A stretch of DNA of 64,000 nucleotides from Roridomyces roridus (Eukaryota; Basidiomycota; Agaricomycetes; Agaricales; Mycenaceae). The translations under genes were made by a program, and so were the position numbers. Below the pieces are notes generated by a model that worked only from the letters and a program-made list of their open reading frames with translations, was not told the origin of the DNA and did no database searches. The DNA is taken from the NCBI GenBank assembly GCA_029378245.1, contig JARKIF010000050.1, positions 1 to 64,000 of the forward strand, given 5' to 3'. Every line of letters starts with the position of its first letter. Positions within the stretch are counted from its first letter, which is position 1. Below, piece by piece: positions 59,126 to 64,000 of this stretch.

Positions 59126-60537
59126 CTACATGACGCCCAGCCCCGCCTTGAGCTCACTCTCCAAATCGCCAAATCCCCCCTCTCCCTCCACGCCATTGCC
59201 CCCGGCATCCTCAGCCCATCCCTTACCCTCCTCCACACACTTTCCGCACCCACAAACGAACCCCCAGGCATCTATCTCCCTCCTCCGCTCCTTGTAGCTC
59301 ATCTGTGGATTCACATACGTTATCACGAGCTCCTCGCCTGGCGCGACATCCGATAGGGCGAGGACGCTGATGCGGGAGAGGGCTTTACGCTGGTCGAGGT
59401 GCCGGATAGAGACGTTGGGCGTGCAGGCGTGGTTAAGGTGCGCGTGCAGGGTGTACAGGCCGCCGTGGGCTTCGAGGTCTGTAGCCATGTTAGATGAGAT
59501 AGATAGCAAGCAAGGGAGAAAGAAAAACGCACTCAGACTCATCCTGCCCAATCCCCTCAAAAACCCCTTGTCATAGTCAAACAACGCCTCCTCGACGTCT
59601 GGGGGTAACGTCCTCCTCAAAATCGCCGCAACCTTCCTCTCCTCCTCTGGCAACTTGTCCGTACTCGGCCTCTTCTCCCCTTTGACCGTGCTCCTTCCAA
59701 AAGCCCGACAGTACAACCCCCACGCCTCCCTCCACGTCTCCCGATCCGGCTGGCTGCGAAAACTATACTTGGCCCTCTCCTCCATACCCATCACAGCAAA
59801 TCCCCTGAGCGTAGCCCACTCCCCCGCCTCGGGCGAGAGCAGCACACGAGCCGTAGCCTGTACAAGCGCCCCTAGTGCCAACCACTCCTTGCCCCTCACC
59901 CATCTCAGCAGTGGCATAGAACTGGGGTTCTGCGCGGGACATAAAAGCGGGTGCGTTCGCTCTATAGCGCGTTTGCGGCAGAGGGAGTTGCAGAACGCTG
60001 CAGGGCAGTGTGGGCATCTGGGAGCAGAGCGTGCGGCAGAGACACTAGGGAAGAGGGTCGTGCAAAAAGCACAGGCGAGCGAGGCGCGTTGCTTGTCGTA
60101 GATGTCCCTGTATTACTCTGTCTCAGTATCTTGCATATATATGTGAGAAGGAAAGGGCCGACTTGCCATTCCGGCGTGATAACCCAAGGATCTTCTGTCC
60201 AGATAGTTTCCCCAGCTTTGATTTTTTGCGTCGCGACGAGTCCCTTGCCCCGTTTTTTATCGAATAACTTGACTTGGACGCGTGGAGTCCATTGTTTGAC
60301 GTCCAGGCCCTGGATGAGCTCCGATGACGGATGGGGAGTGCCGTCGTCGTCGTCGCCAGCAGCAGCAGCCGATTCTTTAAGAACAGCAAGAATCTTGCGC
60401 GTGCGTTTTTCAGAAACAGCCCAGTCGGGGTGTTCGGCACGCAGGAGCGCGTGTAGCTTGGGAATGCCCAGCACGGGGTTCGAGTTTTTCAGCTCGGAGA
60501 GCACGGTTTGCAGTTCTTCATCAGAGGGAGAGGACAT
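59126..60537 (-). CDS. SET5: SET-domain lysine methyltransferase, SET5-like
   Basis: The N-terminal IPKLHALLRAEHPDWAVSEK segment is typical of basidiomycete SET5 proteins. The SET domain begins at VKLFDKKRGKGLVATQKIKA and is split by a MYND-like Cys cluster (CAFCTTLF, CPHCPAAFCNSLCRKR). It resumes with the signature NHACTPNVSIRH, then GEELVITYVNP with the catalytic Tyr, and the post-SET WGFVCGCGKC. Yeast SET5 methylates histone H4 tails; that substrate is inferred here. The intron at 60108-60166 uses a GC donor (GCAAGT) and only this choice keeps the frame. Another intron ends at 59480. The gene follows the bHLH gene on the same strand, with 122 bp between them. Confidence 0.85.
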
Positions 60538-60659
60538 CCTTATCAGGCCGCCATCAATCAGACAGAAGTGGATGAATACATTGCAAGAGTTCTCGCAAGA
60601 AGGGTACTACACAGGACAGCTAAGAGAGACAAAAAGAAAAAACGACATGAAGGAGGGCA

Positions 60660-61826
60660 CTACTCGGTTCTCTGCCTCTTACCCTCCCCGTCCTCCCCCT
60701 CCTCGCTATTGCGCTTCTCAGCACCACCACTACTCGCAGGCTTGCCCCTCAACAACTCGAGTTCCTGTTCTGCCCTCTGCCGGCCCATCCGTTCCTCCTC
60801 CCACATGCGGCGAATCTCATCCAGCTGAACCTGCAAATCCCCCATAGCCTGATCCATAAGCAACTTCTCGAGCGTCCACTTTTCTATGTTCCGAGCTTCG
60901 TTCTCTTTGAGGTGGTGAATGTACTGCACGGCGCGAGAGAGGATTGCGCCTTTGGCTTTCTCGCCCGAGCCGTTGGGGACGATACGGCCTAGTTCGTTGA
61001 TGCCTTCGTTGATGTTCCCGCGACGACGGCGCTCGACTTCTTTCTGCATTCGTAGTGAGCGAGGAATGGAAAGTAGAAGGAGAGGAGACATACATGATTA
61101 TCCTTGCGCTGCCGACTCCATTCGTCTGTCCCAATAGCTGCTCCACCACGCCCACGTTTCCCACCACCCGACCCCTTACGCGGAGGCGGCTCGACAGACT
61201 CTGGCTTGTCAACGTACTCGCCGTCATCCTCGTCTCCATCCTCACCATGAGGTGCAGGCGGGGGGTTGGGCATCCCACCCGTACCAAGCATATTAGGACC
61301 CGCACCGAGCGCTGGCGGGCCATGGGGGTGCGACGAGGGACCAGGCTCTGATACACGGAATGCGCCGGGGGGAGGGGCACCTTGGGTGAACTGGGAGAGG
61401 TTGGAGAGTGCTTGGGCGGCGTCTTCCTTGAGAGTGCCGTCTGCGATCTGCTGGACGAGGAGTCAGTCAATGTCATGTGAGGAGGACGGCGGGCGTGATG
61501 AGCGCTGCACGATCACGTGTAGCGCATAAAAGGGCGCGACGGGCGGACATTACAGAACGGGGGAGCATCAGAAGGGAGTGTAGGAGGTGTATACAAGGGC
61601 ATACGAGGCAGGGAGGGTGGGTAGAAGGGGTAGAATCGGGTGAGAGCCTCACCTTGTACACATTCGGGAGATGGCGCAACAGGTTCATGAGTTGGTCAGA
61701 GTTGAGACCAGGGATGCCCTGTCCGCCATTCGCCTGCAGTTGGGCCAGATCGACATTCGAGAGGTTTATCGGACCGGGGCCAGGCGCAGGAGGACCAGCA
61801 GGCATGGTGGGTTCGCTGGAAGCCAT
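60660..61826 (-). CDS. CBF1: bHLH transcription factor, CBF1-like
   Basis: An N-terminal Pro/Gly/Gln-rich part (MASSEPTMPAGPPAPGPG, LSNVDLAQLQANGGQG) leads to an acidic stretch (GEDGDEDDGEY) and a Gly/Arg patch. The basic region RKDNHKEVERRRRGNINEGI has the His/Glu/Arg pattern that reads CACGTG E-boxes. Helix-loop-helix INELGRIVPNGSGEKAKGA and AILSRAVQYIHHLKENE, then a leucine-zipper-like helix (QVQLDEIRRMWEEER). This layout matches CBF1, which binds centromeric and methionine-pathway E-boxes in yeast. Three exons. A CACGTG site lies in the CHO2/AYR1 promoter of this same window, but a link is only speculation. Confidence 0.85.
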
Positions 61827-62263
61827 TTCAAGATAATGCTAGAGGGGGTAGGAGGTCGTTTCGGGGAGAGTCGTGCTGTCTGTGGTGCTCCAAGGTGCTA
61901 GCAGGCGGTCACTGGTCGACTGCAAGCGTCTTAATCGTAGAAATCGGTAAGCGAAAAAGGGCGCGCAGCAATAAAATGCGGGACAAGCACCTTGTGCAAG
62001 ATACGACGATACGAGGTGTCGAGAGGAGGAAAACAAGAAGAGTGTGGCGGGATCAGGCAGGGCGACGAGCAATACTGCTTCAGCGCCGTGGGTCACGACA
62101 CTGGGGTGGAAGTCAGGTGGGAGTCAGGTGGCGTGCTGATGGCTTATGTGTCTGCACGCAATCCATTTCAAACTCCGACACTTGGCCCGTGCGCATCACG
62201 TCATCCCTGGAAAGGAGAAAATTCGGTGTGTCTATAACTATTGGAATCGAGAACAGAACTGCG
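61827..62263. other. Intergenic: promoter of the bHLH gene and 3' flank of the F-box gene
   Basis: No gene. Nothing unusual was seen. Confidence 0.5.
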
Positions 62264-63749
62264 TCAATCCACCAGCCTCACGGTGACTCCCAACGAGCGA
62301 TGCCGGTCAACCTTCCAACAAACATTTCTTCTCCCAATTCGCACCTCCTCCAGCACAGGACAAATCCCAGCTAGCTCCCGCACCACCACCTCCTGCTCCA
62401 CACGCGCGACCCTCCTATCAGCGGGTGCATCGCCTGCAAGCGCAGACGAATTCACAGCAAGTCGAATCACTCGCAGACGCGTAAAGCCCTCAAACAACCC
62501 TATCGGCCATTGCCCCAAATACGGCAGCAGCCCATACCACACTTCGAGGCCCGGCCCGCAAATTCCAGCAACTCGCCGAACAAACGAAGCGACAAAAGCA
62601 TCCTCCGGTTCCTTCCACCAAAACAGATCGAAATCCAGATGCTTCAGCGAAGAGAGAGGCCCCAAGACGTCCAGCGCATCGAACATGCGCGTCAAATCCT
62701 CAATCGTCGTATGGGGGTCATTCTTCCCGGAACCAATGCAAAGCTCCTCGAGCGTGCCCAGACACTTCATCCGCGCCAACGCCATCATCTCGACATTCCG
62801 ACAGTGGCCCCGGAACCGCCTCAACTTTGGTAAAAAGTCGGGATTCATCAGCTCGGTGGCAAAGAGGAGCCCGGAGGGGGCGAATGCTCGTGTGTCGGAG
62901 TTTGGGGTGTATCCGAGGTGTAGATCCTCGAGGGTCATGTGGTGCGCGGAGAGGAAGGCGGCGAATTTGAGCGGACAGGCGATCTGGCTGTCTGCTGTGC
63001 TTTGCAGCGATAGAGCGCGCAGGGAGGGGAAGTGGAGGTTGAAGAGGGGATGCAGCGCCCATTCGCCTTTGCAGAGATACTGAGCGGTGAGGGAGAGGGA
63101 GGTTAGGGTTGTTGTGGCGGCGGGGAGGAGGATGAGTAGGCGTTGGGCGAGGAGGTCTGGTTTGTCGATTTATTGGCAGCATGTGGTGGAGGGTGAATGA
63201 AAACGTACCGTTGTAGTCGACTCCCATATAACATTCTATGACTTTGGCGTTGGCAAGCAACGTGAGTTGCTCGGGCTGCAACCCAAGCAGGAATGCGCGT
63301 GAGCCAGGCGCGACAAAGCGCAGTTCGTCAAGCTGCAAGCCGTGCAATATCTGCACGAATTGCGCTATTTGATTCCGAGTCGCCTGCCTTGAAATGTCGC
63401 CGATAATGGTAACACTCTTCAAACGCGTCATGTTCCAAAGGGAAGGAATGTCGATTATTCCCGGGTTGATGAAGTACCCTTCTCGACGAGAGAACGCATT
63501 GAGCGTCAATTTGCGTACGGATGCCGCTAGCTCTGCGTTTTCACCGAGGAGGGCGAATGTGTCTGCTACGAATTCGTTAGGTCGCAGGAGTCTTTCCGCT
63601 TGAACGACCAGGTGGGAGTACATTATGGGCCGTGCCAACGAGAGGAGTTGAGAGCAGGTTCGACATAGTTCGGGGAGGCTGGAACGAAAGGCCAAGATAT
63701 GGAGCCAAATTTCAACGGGGAGACCGAGCCAGTCGGGGGAATTGTGCAT
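62264..63749 (-). CDS. F-box protein with leucine-rich-like C-terminus
   Basis: Start MHNSPDWLGLPVEIWLHILA; the LPVEIWLHIL helix is a typical fungal F-box opening, which recruits Skp1 for SCF ubiquitin ligases. One intron (63157-63208) joins the exons in frame, giving 477 codons. The rest has repeated LxxLxxLxL patterns (LTSLSLTAQYL, LRALSLQST, LEDLHLGY, LEELCIGSG, LKHLDFDLF), consistent with irregular leucine-rich repeats for substrate binding. Such F-box proteins are greatly expanded in Agaricomycetes, so the substrate cannot be guessed. Confidence 0.8.
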
Positions 63750-63872
63750 GCAGAGACTATTGGGCCTTGGATCTTATAACACGACTGCTGGAGTCAGAGC
63801 CAAGTCAGAGCGGGAGCGGGGCAAACACAAACAGTGCATCTTTGTTCTTCACTATCACCACCGCCTCTAAGT

Positions 63873-64000
63873 ATGCAACACCAAAAACCCTCCCCTTTCA
63901 GAAATATTGTCCTACGCGCCATAGCGAAGCCCGATTTCACCTTCCATTTCGACGAAATAGATTCCTATTGGACGACTTGTGCGACATCAAGGATTTCTTG
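63873..64000 (+). CDS. 5' end of a gene cut by the right edge
   Basis: An ATG at 63873 opens a frame (MQHQKPSPFRNIVLRAIAKP) that is uninterrupted to the edge, 42 codons. It is divergent from the F-box gene with 123 bp between starts, a normal promoter spacing in this genome. Too short to identify. Confidence 0.4.
   Translation, partial: MQHQKPSPFRNIVLRAIAKPDFTFHFDEIDSYWTTCATSRIS

Overview
The window looks like nuclear DNA of a filamentous basidiomycete, most likely an Agaricomycete. Genes carry many short GT-AG introns (about 45-60 nt) and are packed on both strands with short intergenic gaps. Several families are typical of mushrooms: an expanded G-alpha subunit with a large insertion, Crinkler/RHS-like P-loop proteins and a reversed two-cysteine-triad zinc protein.

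Layout. (1) 1-19.2 kb is accessory DNA: a zinc-cluster gene cut by the left edge, a likely LTR, two diverged copies of one non-coding segment (1.3-3.7 and 11.6-12.3 kb), a 1.57-kb insertion in one of them, a 257-bp MITE, a 3.0-kb TA-flanked DNA transposon that interrupts an uncharacterised gene, and three Crinkler-like genes or parts. One of these carries its own 1.1-kb TA-flanked insertion. (2) 19.5-27 kb holds CHO2 (phosphatidylethanolamine methyltransferase), an AYR1-like reductase in a divergent pair with it, and a protein kinase. (3) 28.9-32.4 kb holds FES1, preceded by an arrayed heat-shock element, and two more Crinkler-like copies. (4) 32.6-47.9 kb is conserved: RPS13, an LTE1-type RasGEF, a MYND protein divergent from UBP6, ASF1 and a G-alpha-like protein. 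(5) 48-64 kb holds a possible small gene, a Zn2Cys6 regulator, a class-III aminotransferase, a small secreted double-psi-barrel protein with a tandem-duplicated 3' flank, a SET5-like methyltransferase, a CBF1-like bHLH factor, an F-box protein and the start of one more gene at the right edge.

Main connections. The five Crinkler-like copies share one architecture (N-terminal segment, P-loop split by a phase-1 intron, MxPWSxxE motif, nuclease-like C-terminal part), but only one copy spans it all and that one is interrupted. A piece of CHO2 is duplicated beside a Crinkler 3' end, in the same arrangement as the intact CHO2 locus, so the cluster grew by segmental duplication. Several conserved genes show one-base frame breaks, some in exons and some at splice junctions. 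Raw reads must decide whether these are sequencing errors or real mutations.
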